Positions 53,411-64,000 of a stretch of DNA of 64,000 bases are shown piece by piece. The notes beneath the pieces are model-generated. The model did not search any database and was not told the origin of the DNA. It saw only the letters and a program-made list of their open reading frames with translations. Position numbers and translations under genes: made by a program. This stretch comes from JAAYAY01 sp964563135 (lineage in GTDB: Bacteria > Planctomycetota > Planctomycetia > Pirellulales > Thermoguttaceae). The stretch covers positions 1-64,000 of the forward strand of contig CAZLWV010000010.1 of the NCBI GenBank assembly GCA_964563135.1. Direction: 5' to 3'. The first letter of the stretch is position 1. Every line of letters starts with the position of its first letter.

Positions 53411-54259
53411 ATGAACGACGCCCTGCAGCACGAACTAGCGGAGACATCGGTCCAGTCCCCCCTGGAGACCTATCTTCGCGAGATCAACGAGACCCGATTG
53501 CTCACTCCCGCCGACGAACAGGAGCTGGCCGTCGCCATCGGCGAGGGGAGCGCCGAGGCGAGAGACCGAATGGTTCGGGCCAACCTGCGTCTGGTGGTCA
53601 ACATTGCCCGAGGCTATACGGGCAAGGGGCTGGGCCTGCAGGATCTGATCGAGGAAGGAAACCTGGGATTGCTGCGGGCGGTCGAGGGTTTCGATCCTGC
53701 CATGGGGACACGGTTCTCGACCTATGCCAGCTACTGGATCAAACAGTCGATCAAACGCGCCCTGATCAACTCGGCCAAGACAATCCGAATCCCGGCTTAC
53801 ATGGTCGAGCTGCTGTCGAAGTGGCGTCGTGCCAGTACCCGACTGGGTGAAGAACTTGGCCGCACGCCCACTCCCGAAGAAGTCGCCCGCGTGCTGGGGC
53901 TGCCTCGCAAGAAGCTGCCCATTATCAAGAAGGCGATCAAGATCTATAACCTCACGCCGCAGACCGACCAGGCGGACGCCGGTTGGTCGCTCGGCGAGAT
54001 GGTGATGGACGAGCGGAGCCGTACCCCCGAGGAGGAACTGGTCGAGCACGACAACATGAAGCACGTGCTCGAACAGCTGGAGGTCATGGACCCCCGCGAG
54101 GCAACCGTGCTCCGCATGCGATTCGGGTTGGACAATCACGAGCCCCGGACTCTCAAGGAAATCGGCGAGACTCTGGGGCTCACTCGGGAACGAGTCCGCC
54201 AGATCGAAACCGAAGCACTCAACAAGCTGGCCGACAGTCTGGAAGGCCCGAAAGTCTGA
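53411..54259 (+). CDS. RNA polymerase sigma factor, sigma-70 group 1/2 (RpoD/SigA-like)
   Basis: 282 residues. Region 1.2 is at about 16-48 (PLETYLREINETRLLTPADEQELA). Region 2 is at about 52-125, with the core-binding and -10 recognition helices (DLIEEGNLGLLRAVEGFDPAMGTRFSTYASYWIKQSI). Region 3 is at about 128-205. Region 4 is at 215-278, with the helix-turn-helix (TLKEIGETLGLTRERVRQIETEAL). Region 1.1 and the large non-conserved insert of primary sigma factors are absent, so a group 2 alternative (RpoS/SigB-like) is more likely than the housekeeping RpoD. The start at 53411 begins the reading frame after the rpsA terminator. Confidence 0.92.
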   Translation: MNDALQHELAETSVQSPLETYLREINETRLLTPADEQELAVAIGEGSAEARDRMVRANLRLVVNIARGYTGKGLGLQDLIEEGNLGLLRAVEGFDPAMGTRFSTYASYWIKQSIKRALINSAKTIRIPAYMVELLSKWRRASTRLGEELGRTPTPEEVARVLGLPRKKLPIIKKAIKIYNLTPQTDQADAGWSLGEMVMDERSRTPEEELVEHDNMKHVLEQLEVMDPREATVLRMRFGLDNHEPRTLKEIGETLGLTRERVRQIETEALNKLADSLEGPKV

Positions 54260-54293
54260 ACAGACCTGCACGATTCCAGGAGATCCAGTCTCC

Positions 54294-54316
54294 GCCGCCA
54301 CCCTTTGGGAGGCGGC
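54294..54316 (+). terminator. Candidate hairpin after the sigma-factor gene
   Basis: GCCGCCACCC (54294-54303) can pair with GGGAGGCGGC (54307-54316) around a TTT loop, with one mismatch. It lies 35 bases after the stop codon but no T-run follows. The rest of 54260-54701 holds no recognisable gene. Confidence 0.4.
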
Positions 54317-54701
54317 TTCAAGGAGATGGCCCATTCTGGGAATCACGCAACCGGACTTGGTGCTCTGCCCGTTGTTGGAATTGGGATAGCCGACGGGAGG
54401 GACGGCCGAGCGGCAAGCCCAAGGCTCTCGGCGAGACTCGCTCAGGCTCAACCAACCGCCCAGCCAAAGCCCGGCGTCCTGAGAATTGCCGGCCGGGCGT
54501 GCGAGTCTCCTGCAAGCATGGCCGTGCGCAAGCGCTGGTTCTATCAGCGGTTCTCAGAAGGCACGGAGCCTGCGGGTTCATGGCTTTCCCGCCATGGTCT
54601 GCCAACCTTGTTTCTTCCCGCAGCCCCACCCTCTATAATGCACACCACTTGGGCGGTTGACCGGCGGCCGCCCGGCGGGATCCAACCGAGATGGCGTCAT
54701 C

Positions 54702-55997
54702 ATGATCAGGCATCTGCGATTCGCGTTACGGCGGGAGCTGGCACCTCTGGTACTCCTGGCTGCAATAGGCGTGCGGTCTGCGGCTGGCGACTTGTGGCCG
54801 AGCTATCGGGGGCCCACCGACCAGGGACATAGCGATGCCGTCGGGCTGCCGCTGAAGTGGAGCGAGTCGGAAAACGTCGTCTGGAAGACCCCGATCTCTG
54901 GAAAGGCCTGGTCCTCCCCTGTCGTGTGGAAGGATCGCATCTGGTTGACCGACGCCTTGGAGGACGGAACGCAACTGTTCGGTCTGTGCATCGACCGCCA
55001 GTCTGGCAAGATCCTCATCCGAAAATCGCTGCAGACTCTGGCCGCCCCCCAATACTGCCATCCGTTCAACTCCTATGGATCGCCCTCACCGGTCCTTGAG
55101 GATGGTCGCGTCTACCTCACCTTCGGATCGCCCTGGATCGGTTGCCTGGACTCGGACTCGGGCAACGTCGTCTGGCAGCGAACCGATCTGGTCTGCAACC
55201 ACTTCCGCGGGCCCGGGTCCTCGCCGCTGCTCTATAGGAATCTTCTCATCCAGCACTACGACGGGAGCGACCGCCAGTACGTGGTTGGCCTCGACAAGAC
55301 GACGGGCAAGACTGTCTGGCAAACGCATCGCAGCGTTGATTTCCAGGATGCCGACCCGGAAACGGGTGGCCCCACCCGCGACGGCGATTATCGCAAGGCT
55401 TTCTCCACGCCGGTGATCGCAGAGGTCAACGGCAAAGCGGTCCTCATCAGCCTCGGTTCGATGGCTCTCTATGCCTACGAACCGGAAACGGGCAAGGAGA
55501 TCTGGCGGGTCGAGGAGCCAGGATGTCATTCGGGATCCAGCCGGCCCGTTCTGGGGCATGGCCTGGTTTTTGTGCCCATGGGCACCGGCCGTCAGCTTTG
55601 GGCAGTTCGACCTGATGGCCGGGGCTGCGTGACAGACACTCACGTGGTCTGGAAATACGTTCGAGCCGTGCCGCACCGCAGTTCGCCGATCCTCGTCGGC
55701 GATCACCTCTTCATGGTCGACGACAATGGTGTTGCGGCATGTGTTGCCGCCAAGACCGGCGAGGAGGTCTGGCGTCAGCGGCTCGGCGGGAACTTCTCCG
55801 CTTCGCCAATTTGCGCCGAAGGACGCATTTACTTCTGCGACGAAACGGGCAAGGTGACCATCGTTGCCGCTTCCCCGCAGTTCGAGATTCTCGCCGTCAA
55901 CGAGTTGAACGACGGGTTCATGGCATCTCCCGCCGTGAGTGGCAAATCGCTCATTCTGCGGACCAAGGCCGCCCTGTATCGGATCGAGAACCCGTAA
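54702..55997 (+). CDS. Secreted PQQ-like beta-propeller protein
   Basis: 431 residues. A basic N-terminus plus ELAPLVLLAAIGVRSAAG makes a signal peptide (about 1-28). LWPSYRGPTDQGHS begins the propeller, and the blades carry repeated TGexxW-like cores (SGNVVWQRTD, TGKTVWQTHR, TGKEIWRVEE, TGEEVWRQRL). The protein is a shorter relative of the propeller at 29166-30644 and lacks its EF-hand insert. The function is unknown; related proteins are often ascribed to sugar binding or envelope assembly. The start at 54702 was chosen for the signal peptide. The small secreted-protein gene follows 38 bases later. Confidence 0.8.
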   Translation: MIRHLRFALRRELAPLVLLAAIGVRSAAGDLWPSYRGPTDQGHSDAVGLPLKWSESENVVWKTPISGKAWSSPVVWKDRIWLTDALEDGTQLFGLCIDRQSGKILIRKSLQTLAAPQYCHPFNSYGSPSPVLEDGRVYLTFGSPWIGCLDSDSGNVVWQRTDLVCNHFRGPGSSPLLYRNLLIQHYDGSDRQYVVGLDKTTGKTVWQTHRSVDFQDADPETGGPTRDGDYRKAFSTPVIAEVNGKAVLISLGSMALYAYEPETGKEIWRVEEPGCHSGSSRPVLGHGLVFVPMGTGRQLWAVRPDGRGCVTDTHVVWKYVRAVPHRSSPILVGDHLFMVDDNGVAACVAAKTGEEVWRQRLGGNFSASPICAEGRIYFCDETGKVTIVAASPQFEILAVNELNDGFMASPAVSGKSLILRTKAALYRIENP

Positions 55998-56035
55998 CGA
56001 TCGGTAACATGTCCTTTTCGAAAAGGAGCGGTGGC

Positions 56036-56705
56036 GTGGGATACCGATGGAACCGGACGGGTGTGTGGCTGGTGGCTGCGGCTGCAATTCTAGGCCATGA
56101 GTTGTCTGCCAAGGCAGAGGACCGGGGACAGGAGATCGCTGCAAAGAACGGCGAAGTCGTCTTTCCCCTCCAGGAAATCTCGGTTCTCAAGGCACCGCTC
56201 GAACGATCGCTGCAGAGTGACCTGACCCGCGGGGCCCGAGCCGAGTGCCAGGAAGCCCCGCACGAGGCCGTGAAAGCCTATCCTAAGGTAGGGCGAAAAA
56301 ATAACCTTTACAGTTCATCGCACTGCTTGCGAGCAAGCAGTGCCTCACACGAGGCCAACGGGTGTGCCACGGCCTACTTGTTGGCCGTGCCGCCGCCAGA
56401 GCGCGAATCGTGAAAGTTATTCTTTCGCTCTGCCTAAGTTGCTCTCCCGGAAGCCGATCTATGGCCTGGTCCGACTGGCTCCGGATCCCTATCAGAAAGA
56501 GTCGGGAACGCCTCTCTACTTCGTGGCCGACGAGTCGGGGGAGAAGCCGCCGGAGAAGAAACTGGCCGAAGAGCCGAAGGAAGAAGCTTCCATCCTCGAG
56601 ACCCTCAGCGCTGCCTTGGGCATCAAGAAGGCCGCCACTTCTTCGGTCGAAGGGCCTATCTCAGGACCGCGAAGGAATCGTCCCCCGGACGGAGGGTACC
56701 GCTAG
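56036..56705 (+). pseudogene. Small secreted protein gene disrupted by a MITE-like insertion
   Basis: The ancestral product was about 172 residues. The first part (56036-56287, 84 codons) starts at GTG with GGAG seven bases before it and encodes a signal peptide (GVWLVAAAAILGHELSAKA) and a soluble stretch ending AVKAYPK. The second part (56439-56705) encodes LLSRKPIYGLVRLAPDPYQK and continues to an acidic/Lys-rich tail. Removing 151 bases (one 6-base target copy plus the 145-base element) rejoins the two parts in frame as AYPKLLSRKPIYG. The family is not recognised. As it stands, translation would run into the element and stop at 56413. It lies just downstream of the PQQ-like gene and may have shared its transcript. 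Confidence 0.75.
56288..56432. mobile_element. 145-bp MITE-like element with 6-bp target duplication
   Basis: Terminal inverted repeats of about 23 bases occur at 56288-56311 and 56410-56432, sharing a GCGAAA-AATAAC-type core. The sequence CCTAAG flanks both sides (56282-56287 and 56433-56438). Three hairpins lie inside: GCACTGCTTGC/GCAAGCAGTGC around 56330, GCCTC/GAGGC, and CACGGCC/GGCCGTG. It contains no transposase and was probably moved by an enzyme encoded elsewhere. No second copy is in this window. Confidence 0.8.
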
Positions 56706-56827
56706 CGGCGGGAGTCTTGGGACTGGCGCCAAGCAGCCCTGACAAAACGCGGGAATCTTCCACGGCATCGAGCCCCCACGATCGGCAGGCGTGTCCGCAG
56801 CTCTGAAGGCGACTGACGGGTTGGGTG

Positions 56828-58963
<2,136 letters not shown>

Positions 58964-59384
58964 GGAATCATACCTTCGTTCACAGGCGCGGAATGTCTCC
59001 GCCGGTCCAGTCCATCCTTCCAAAGCCGGCTATCCGTCAGCTCGACCGATTGTATCGCCAATCGATGGGAAGAAAACGGCCGGGCCCGGAATCCGCCTCT
59101 CGCGGTGGCCCGGCTGCTTCCATCAATAGCCTGGTGTCTCGATGAGACCTGTCGCAACGGCGATGGCAGACACGCCACCCTCTGCTGTTGCGACATCACA
59201 GGAGCGACGCTGGCCGCCGGGCGTCCATCTCGTGAGACCGCGCGGAGGCCCTGGTCCGGCAACACGAGGATCAGCATGCCCGACTGAAAACCGCGGAATC
59301 GCGTCCCCCAGAAATCCTCGGCGACAAGCCGGCCGGCCCTCCGTGTTCCCACCTGCCGCAAAACGGCGCCATGAATGGCCGTTC
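58964..59384. other. Intergenic region
   Basis: About 420 bases between the prolyl oligopeptidase gene and the Dabb gene, both on the minus strand. No gene, repeat or clear promoter was recognised. Confidence 0.3.
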
Positions 59385-59795
59385 CTATTCCGCCGCCACG
59401 TAGTCGATCACAAGCACCTTGTCGAGCAGCGGAGTGAGCAGGGCCGCGAACTCCTTGTGGGCCGGGTGGGGCAGATACACGTCGCGCCCCTTCGTGTCGT
59501 TGAACGTCACCAGGAAGCAGTGGGTGAAGCCATCGGCCAGTTTCTCGGGGCTGTTGTTCGTTCCCCACTCGAAGTCGACCACTTCGGGAACTTTCGATGG
59601 CAGGGCCCGGAATGCATCCTCGATCTTCTTCACTTCCTCCGCAGAGGCGTCGTTCTTGAACTTGAACATCACGACATGACGGAGCTTGCCCAGGTTGGGC
59701 TTCTTGCCTGTGGCAGGCTCCCAGGCCTTCAAAGAACTCGCCACCACAGCCAGTATCAACAGTCCGACCAACGTCCATACGTGTGCTTTTCGCAT
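59385..59795 (-). CDS. Secreted Dabb-domain (stress-responsive A/B barrel) protein
   Basis: 136 residues. Residues 1-24 form a signal peptide or anchor (VWTLVGLLILAVVASSLKAW). The rest is a Dabb ferredoxin-like domain: LRHVVMFKFKNDASAEEVKKIEDAFRALPS, FEWGTNNSPEKLADGFTHCFLVTFND and LPHPAHKEFAALL. These domains dimerise, and members range from polyketide cyclases to proteins of unknown role. The exported form is frequent in planctomycetes. Confidence 0.85.
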   Translation of the reverse strand: MRKAHVWTLVGLLILAVVASSLKAWEPATGKKPNLGKLRHVVMFKFKNDASAEEVKKIEDAFRALPSKVPEVVDFEWGTNNSPEKLADGFTHCFLVTFNDTKGRDVYLPHPAHKEFAALLTPLLDKVLVIDYVAAE

Positions 59796-60084
59796 GTCGC
59801 AGATCCTTGATGTCCCTGTTTGTCGTAACGCTGGAACTGCCAGGCATTGACGTCAAATATACACGGCGATGATCAGCGATATAAGGGCTGACGACAATTC
59901 CGCCAGCCGGCCCCGTCGAGCTTTTGGCATGTGGCACACCGGATCTCCAAGGTGTGCCCAGACTCTTCGGGCGTCCAAGTCGATGACACCAGCCGCCAGT
60001 CGGTCGCCCTCTTCTCGCCCCTTCGCGGCCACACTATATTTCAGGTTCGCACTACGCCCCACCCCGCCCCCGAAGGAGCCGCAG

Positions 60085-60621
60085 ATGGCAGATTCTGCCC
60101 AGTTTGACCTCAAAGCCCACATTCGCTCAATTCCCGATTTTCCCAAGCCGGGGATTCTGTTCCGCGACATAACCCCCCTGCTCGGGAATGCCGAAGCCTT
60201 CCGGCACACGATCTGCCAGATGGCCGATGCCGTCCGCTCGCTGGGCGTCCAGCAGGTCGCTGCGGCCGAGGCCCGTGGGTTTCTGTTTGCCGCGCCACTG
60301 GCGGTTCAGCTTCGAACGGGCTTGATCCCCATCCGAAAACCCCGCAAGCTCCCGTTTGAGACGATTTCTCACAGCTATGAGCTTGAATACGGCACCGACA
60401 CGCTGGAGATCCATACCGACGCGGTGGAACCCGGAGCCCGGGTCCTGGTCGTCGACGATCTCCTGGCCACCGGCGGAACCATCGAGGCTTGCTGCAAGCT
60501 GATCGAGAAAGCGGGGGGCATCGTCGTAGGCTGCCTGTTCCTGGTTGAGCTTCTGGGCGAAGGGGGAGCCGAAAAGATCAAGGACTACAACAAGATCAGC
60601 CTGATTCAGTTTGGCCAGTAG
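60085..60621 (+). CDS. apt: Adenine phosphoribosyltransferase
   Basis: 178 residues. Salvages adenine to AMP using PRPP. The PRPP-binding motif VLVVDDLLATGGT is exact, and FPKPGILFRDITPLL plus VAAAEARGFLFAAPLA are the family's N-terminal signatures. The start at 60085 has AAGGAG six bases before it. The stop codon TAG overlaps the left end of MITE copy 2, so the element lies directly at the 3' end of the gene. Confidence 0.95.
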   Translation: MADSAQFDLKAHIRSIPDFPKPGILFRDITPLLGNAEAFRHTICQMADAVRSLGVQQVAAAEARGFLFAAPLAVQLRTGLIPIRKPRKLPFETISHSYELEYGTDTLEIHTDAVEPGARVLVVDDLLATGGTIEACCKLIEKAGGIVVGCLFLVELLGEGGAEKIKDYNKISLIQFGQ

Positions 60622-60725
60622 TGCTCTGTCTCAGCCAAGAATTGGGGACGAAACTGCGGAACAACTCGGCGATTGTCGCATGATTCTACGCCATTGACCC
60701 CAAAATTAAGCTGTGACAGAGCACT
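60620..60725 (+). mobile_element. MITE-like element, copy 2 (~105 bp)
   Basis: The ends AGTGCTCTGTC (60620-60630) and GACAGAGCACT (60715-60725) are perfect complements, with further imperfect pairing inward (TTGGGG/CCCCAA). The body matches 1785-1891 in the opposite orientation. The left end overlaps the apt stop codon. No coding capacity is present. The remaining gap to the next gene (60726-61045) holds nothing recognisable. Confidence 0.8.
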
Positions 60726-61045
60726 CGCTCAAAGACTCCCCTCGGCTTCGCCGCTCGAGCCATTCTGCCAGTCTGGCGAGGCCGAATTGATCGGTCCTGC
60801 AGGCAACTCGTCCTATCCCGCACAATTTGACCGGAATTGTGGTCGATGCGCGTTCGATAATCCCTAGAGTCAACCCCAGAACGCCTGCGATGTCAGCAGC
60901 CCCCACCCTTGAGAGACCTCATTGGAGGTTCTGGGGTAGGCCTTCAGAGTCGGTTCCTAGACGGTGCGCCACGAGTCCCCTCATCTTGCGAGGGGCTCGG
61001 GCGCCGCGTGGCTCGGCACAAAACCACTTCCATCAAGGGGATGGC

Positions 61046-61453
61046 ATGAGACGAAGTACGCCGGCACTCTGTGTCGTTTTCCTATTGAGCGCGAGCGCCG
61101 CGCGGGCCGACGGGCACAGCCCTGCGCCAACCCAACCCGCGCTGAGCAGCACGCCGCGGATTGCCTCGCCATCGGGACAAGTCTATTCTCTGGGGCTGCC
61201 AAGTCCTCAGCGCCCCGCAATCAACGCCCAGCGGAGTCCTTTCGCCTCGCACAGCAGCCAGACCGAGCCACGCGCAGGCGCCGGTGCGGTGGTCCCGCAG
61301 GACATGTCCGCGACGGGGTGGACCGGCTATGGATTCGGGGGAGTCCCGACCTATCAGTGGGGCTACTTTGGCGCCCGTTACCGCCCCGTCAAGATCTATC
61401 ACCAGGGCTACTACGGCCACCAGATGTCGTTCGGATACCGGCGAGGTTACTAG
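61046..61453 (+). CDS. Small secreted Gly/Tyr-rich protein
   Basis: 135 residues. A signal peptide (1-21, VVFLLSASAARA) is followed by a Pro/Ser/Gln-rich stretch and a C-terminal aromatic region (TGYGFGGVPTYQWGYFGARY, then a Tyr/His/Gly-rich end). The start at 61046 has AAGGGG five bases before it. No family is recognised. Similar short Tyr/Gly-rich exported proteins are common in planctomycetes, possibly as envelope components (inference). The gap to the next gene (61454-61767) contains nothing identifiable. Confidence 0.65.
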   Translation: MRRSTPALCVVFLLSASAARADGHSPAPTQPALSSTPRIASPSGQVYSLGLPSPQRPAINAQRSPFASHSSQTEPRAGAGAVVPQDMSATGWTGYGFGGVPTYQWGYFGARYRPVKIYHQGYYGHQMSFGYRRGY

Positions 61454-61767
61454 ATCTGGTTGGGTGAGGACAGGATACCTCAGCATATTGCGTAAGCTGC
61501 CAACGCCAGCATTGCTTGATTCCACGCTACTGGGGCAAGGTCAGGCTTGGTGACCTGTGTCTACCTGTCTACCGGAAAAATCGATGTAGGGGGCGTTGCC
61601 GAGGTTGGGGTAGAATGGCACGGCGTTTGGACAGAGCTCCTGCGGACAAGGTCGTCCATGGTTGATGGTGCAGCGTTGCCGAGAATCCGATTCCAACAGA
61701 AAACCCAACACGATTTCCCGGCGATTGGACCGACGACCATGGGGACCGGCTTTTCAGCGACGGGCAG

Positions 61768-63363
61768 ATGATCAAGGTGGCAGCGCCCAAGGCGGGCGTT
61801 GTGGTGGGCTTGCTGCTGTTGTGCCTGATCCCGCGGATCTGGGCGGGGACACTTCACGATGTTCTCTGTCCGGATGCGGTATCCTATATACGGTGGACGG
61901 AGGCCCTGGAGAGCGGGAATGCCAGGGTGGCGTTCCAGTATACGGGGGTCTGCCTCTACCAGCCCTTGCTGCTCGGGCTGAAATCCCTTCCAGGCGACTG
62001 GCTGACGTTGGCCAAATGGTGGAGTGTCGCCATGGCGACGCTGGCGATCCTGCCGATCTACGGTTGGATCCGGCGACAGTTCAACGAGACGCTGGCGATC
62101 ATTGGCGGTGGTTTCTACGCATTGCATCCGGCAGTGATCCACGACAGCCCGCTCATTGTGCGGGATCCTACCTTTTGGCTACTGTTTGCCCTCGGATTGT
62201 ACACTGCGTGGCGCTCGGTATCGGAACTCCGGTACCGGTGGTTTGCCGCTTTTGCGGTGGTTTTTGGATTGGCGATCCATTTGCGGACCGAGGGGTGGCT
62301 GCTTGCTCCAGTGCTCGTGGTGTGGATTACATTCCGACCACAGCAGACATGGGGAAACCGGTTTGTGACTGCCCTGGCGGCTTCTCTCGCAGTCGCAGTG
62401 GGGCCTGTTGGCGGCTGGGTCGTCCATGAAATGATGTTTGCCCCCGTAGAGAAGCGGGTGCAAACGAGCATGCACAAGGAAACGGCGAAAGAAGAAGCTG
62501 AGAAGACCGTGAAGAGCGGAATTGTGGGCGACAAGCGGCATTTGGCGCGGATAGAAGCGCTTGGTGAAGACGCTGTTTCGACGGCGATGATCATGGACGG
62601 CACAGTCAAGAGTGTCGTTCGGTACGGGAAGGGATTCGGCATTCTCCAGCTCGTCCTCGCGATGGCCGGAATGGCCCACTGGAGACTACGGTCGTTTGGC
62701 CCGTCCAAGGGGGCGTTGCTGCTCCTGGTGATCCTCTCTGCCGGAGCTATATGGGCATGTTTCTGCCTTATCGGGCTGGATCGCCGCTATGTGGTTCCAA
62801 GTGTTATCGTGTCACTCCCTGCCATCGCAGCGGGGTTGTGTCTGACCGCGAGTCTTGTCGCCCGTCGATCGACGGGGACTCACCGCCAGGAATATCCCTT
62901 CTGGTTGTACCGTTTGCTGGCTGCAAGTGGCATCTTCCTTGCAGCAGTGGTCCTCGCCAGTCCTCGGCCGTTACTTCGCGATCAGGCTGAAATCGGCCGC
63001 TGGATTCGGGCAAATCTGGGGCCAGGCGTCCGTATCGCGATGAATCTGAAATGGCCAAGCCTGGTGGAGTACTACTCTGAGGGAACGATCTTGTTTCTGG
63101 TGCCACCAAGCGGCCCTCGCAATCCCGAAAAAGATTGGCTTGCGCTATGCAAGTCGAAACCATCGGTCCTTCTCATCTGGCTTGAGTGGCCAAATCTTGA
63201 AGGACGCGAGCCTTTCGAGTTGGGAATTTCTATGGTGAAAGGGGCTGGATACCGAGAGGTGCCGGCCGACGAGCTTCCAGAAGAGTGCCGGAGGATTCTA
63301 GTGCTGGTGCGGGAAGACCGCGAGTCGGCGCGATTGAGTGCTCGATCGGATTCCTCTCGATAG
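61768..63363 (+). CDS. GT-C (PMT/ArnT-like, GT39) membrane glycosyltransferase
   Basis: 531 residues with roughly ten membrane segments (for example VVVGLLLLCLIPRIW, FWLLFALGLYTAW, LLAPVLVVWITF, GIFLAAVVLASP). The first outer loop has CPDAVSYIRWTEALESG, whose Asp sits where GT-C enzymes keep a catalytic acidic residue. A soluble C-terminal domain follows (about 420-531). Such enzymes transfer a sugar from a polyprenyl-phosphate donor at the outer face of the cytoplasmic membrane. The acceptor is unknown. The neighbouring UDP-GlcNAc 2-epimerase suggests a polysaccharide or glycoconjugate locus continuing beyond the window. Confidence 0.75.
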   Translation: MIKVAAPKAGVVVGLLLLCLIPRIWAGTLHDVLCPDAVSYIRWTEALESGNARVAFQYTGVCLYQPLLLGLKSLPGDWLTLAKWWSVAMATLAILPIYGWIRRQFNETLAIIGGGFYALHPAVIHDSPLIVRDPTFWLLFALGLYTAWRSVSELRYRWFAAFAVVFGLAIHLRTEGWLLAPVLVVWITFRPQQTWGNRFVTALAASLAVAVGPVGGWVVHEMMFAPVEKRVQTSMHKETAKEEAEKTVKSGIVGDKRHLARIEALGEDAVSTAMIMDGTVKSVVRYGKGFGILQLVLAMAGMAHWRLRSFGPSKGALLLLVILSAGAIWACFCLIGLDRRYVVPSVIVSLPAIAAGLCLTASLVARRSTGTHRQEYPFWLYRLLAASGIFLAAVVLASPRPLLRDQAEIGRWIRANLGPGVRIAMNLKWPSLVEYYSEGTILFLVPPSGPRNPEKDWLALCKSKPSVLLIWLEWPNLEGREPFELGISMVKGAGYREVPADELPEECRRILVLVREDRESARLSARSDSSR

Positions 63364-63596
63364 TGTTCGCCGTGCTATCGCTGCTAGCAGTTACTGCGAG
63401 ATCGTCACGATGGTCTGTACTGTGATCCATCGATGACTCCGCTTGAAGAGTCCTTTGCCGACCGTATCGGCGGTTGGCTGGGCAATTCGACAGACAGACA
63501 GACGAACTCGGCCAACTCATATTTCTCGATATTCAGTCAAATGGTACCATCGCTTCCCTATGATCCCTTTTTACGGTCTGTTGGATTACCCACTCC

Positions 63597-64000
63597 ATGA
63601 AAATCGTCCGCATTGCTGGCGTGCGAGCCAACTTCATGGAGATTGCCTCCATCACGGATGCATTCTGCGCGCATCCCGACATCGAACCGCTTCTTGTCCA
63701 CACGGGACAGCATTACGACCAGAAGACGGGCGATCTCTTCTTTCGCGAACAGGGCATCCCGGCGCCGGACATCAACCTTGAGGTCGGCAGCGGCAGCCAT
63801 GCGGTCCAAACCGCGAAGATCATGAAGGCGTTCGAGGGGGCCTGCATCGCGCAGAAGTTCGACTACGTGCTCGTGGTGGGTGACGTGAACAGCATGATCG
63901 CTTGCGGCCTCGTGGCGATCAAACTGGGGTCACTTGTGAGGTCGGATGCAATCAACTCGCGCGAACGAGAATTGCCGCGATTCTGGCAGCGTACAAGAGG
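63597..64000 (+). CDS. wecB: UDP-N-acetylglucosamine 2-epimerase, 5' part only
   Basis: The first 134 codons are visible; the frame runs off the window without a stop. MKIVRIAGVRANFMEIASI matches the WecB/MnaA start (usually GTRPNFxKxAP). HTGQHYDQKTGDLFF is the substrate loop and VLVVGDVNSMIACGLVAIKLG the Rossmann strand. From about 63926 the expected VAHVEAGLRS-type sequence is missing and an unrelated SLVRSDAINSRERELPRF appears, so the end may be a chimeric join or a frameshift. The gene would supply ManNAc for polysaccharide synthesis, which fits the WecG-type gene elsewhere in the window. Confidence 0.75.
   Translation, partial: MKIVRIAGVRANFMEIASITDAFCAHPDIEPLLVHTGQHYDQKTGDLFFREQGIPAPDINLEVGSGSHAVQTAKIMKAFEGACIAQKFDYVLVVGDVNSMIACGLVAIKLGSLVRSDAINSRERELPRFWQRTR

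Noticed and set aside
56324..56350. Rho-independent terminator at the GCACTGCTTGC hairpin
   Set aside because: The perfect hairpin lies inside the inserted element and lacks a T-run; it is better explained as part of the element's internal structure.

Overview
The window looks like a high-GC planctomycete chromosome segment (Planctomycetota, probably Pirellulales or Thermoguttaceae-like; this placement is inference from gene content, not a phylogeny). The pointers are many signal-peptide enzymes of planctomycete type (two PQQ-like beta-propellers with WPxFRG-type N-termini, two tandem DUF1080 proteins, a two-Rossmann FAD oxidoreductase with a HEAT tail, a GH116 enzyme), a PilM-PilN fusion and giant secretin operon with Met/Gly/Ser-rich inserts, and sparse operons with long gaps. 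No rRNA, tRNA, CRISPR array, phage or complete insertion sequence was seen.

Layout. 0.1-1.6 kb: a 7-bp tandem repeat and a GH20-like secreted hexosaminidase. 1.9-12.1 kb: a carbohydrate-utilisation block with a tartrate/malate-type dehydrogenase, a XylR-type AraC regulator divergent from a GH116 glucosidase and an FAD oxidoreductase, and a convergent enolase-superfamily enzyme; a palindrome in the divergent promoter is a candidate operator. 12.4-17.9 kb: a NarL-type response regulator, an FMN-dependent flavoprotein, a WecG/TagA glycosyltransferase, and argC-argJ (argJ frameshifted). 18.4-22.6 kb: ileS, broken by a 10-N assembly gap preceded by a foreign oligopeptide-ABC-transporter fragment, then purN. 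22.9-25.8 kb: a CheY-like regulator and a hybrid histidine kinase. 26.4-33.4 kb: a bacterial PH-domain protein, two DUF1080 proteins, a PQQ-like propeller, an MFS transporter with an inserted extracytoplasmic domain, and a DJ-1/PfpI protein.

33.6-46.7 kb (minus strand) is the most distinctive block: PilM-PilN fusion, PilO-like protein, a third membrane protein (one-base frameshift), a 1251-residue secretin, then a zinc-ribbon/membrane/alpha-beta-hydrolase protein. It resembles the alignment complex plus outer-membrane pore of type IV pilus or type II secretion systems; no ATPase, PilC/GspF or pilin lies in the window. 47.3-54.3 kb: a GH38-like protein, cmk, rpsA (six S1 domains, strong terminator) and a group-1/2 sigma-70 factor. 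54.7-64 kb: PQQ-like propeller, a small secreted-protein gene split by a MITE-like insertion, prolyl oligopeptidase, Dabb protein, apt, a small Tyr/Gly-rich secreted protein, a GT-C membrane glycosyltransferase and a partial UDP-GlcNAc 2-epimerase.

Small non-autonomous mobile elements recur: a 145-bp element with a 6-bp target duplication inside a gene, two copies of a ~105-bp terminal-inverted-repeat element about 59 kb apart, and a ~165-bp imperfect inverted repeat. The sequence is draft quality (N gap, two frameshifts, possible chimeric joins), so the broken genes need read-level confirmation before being called pseudogenes.
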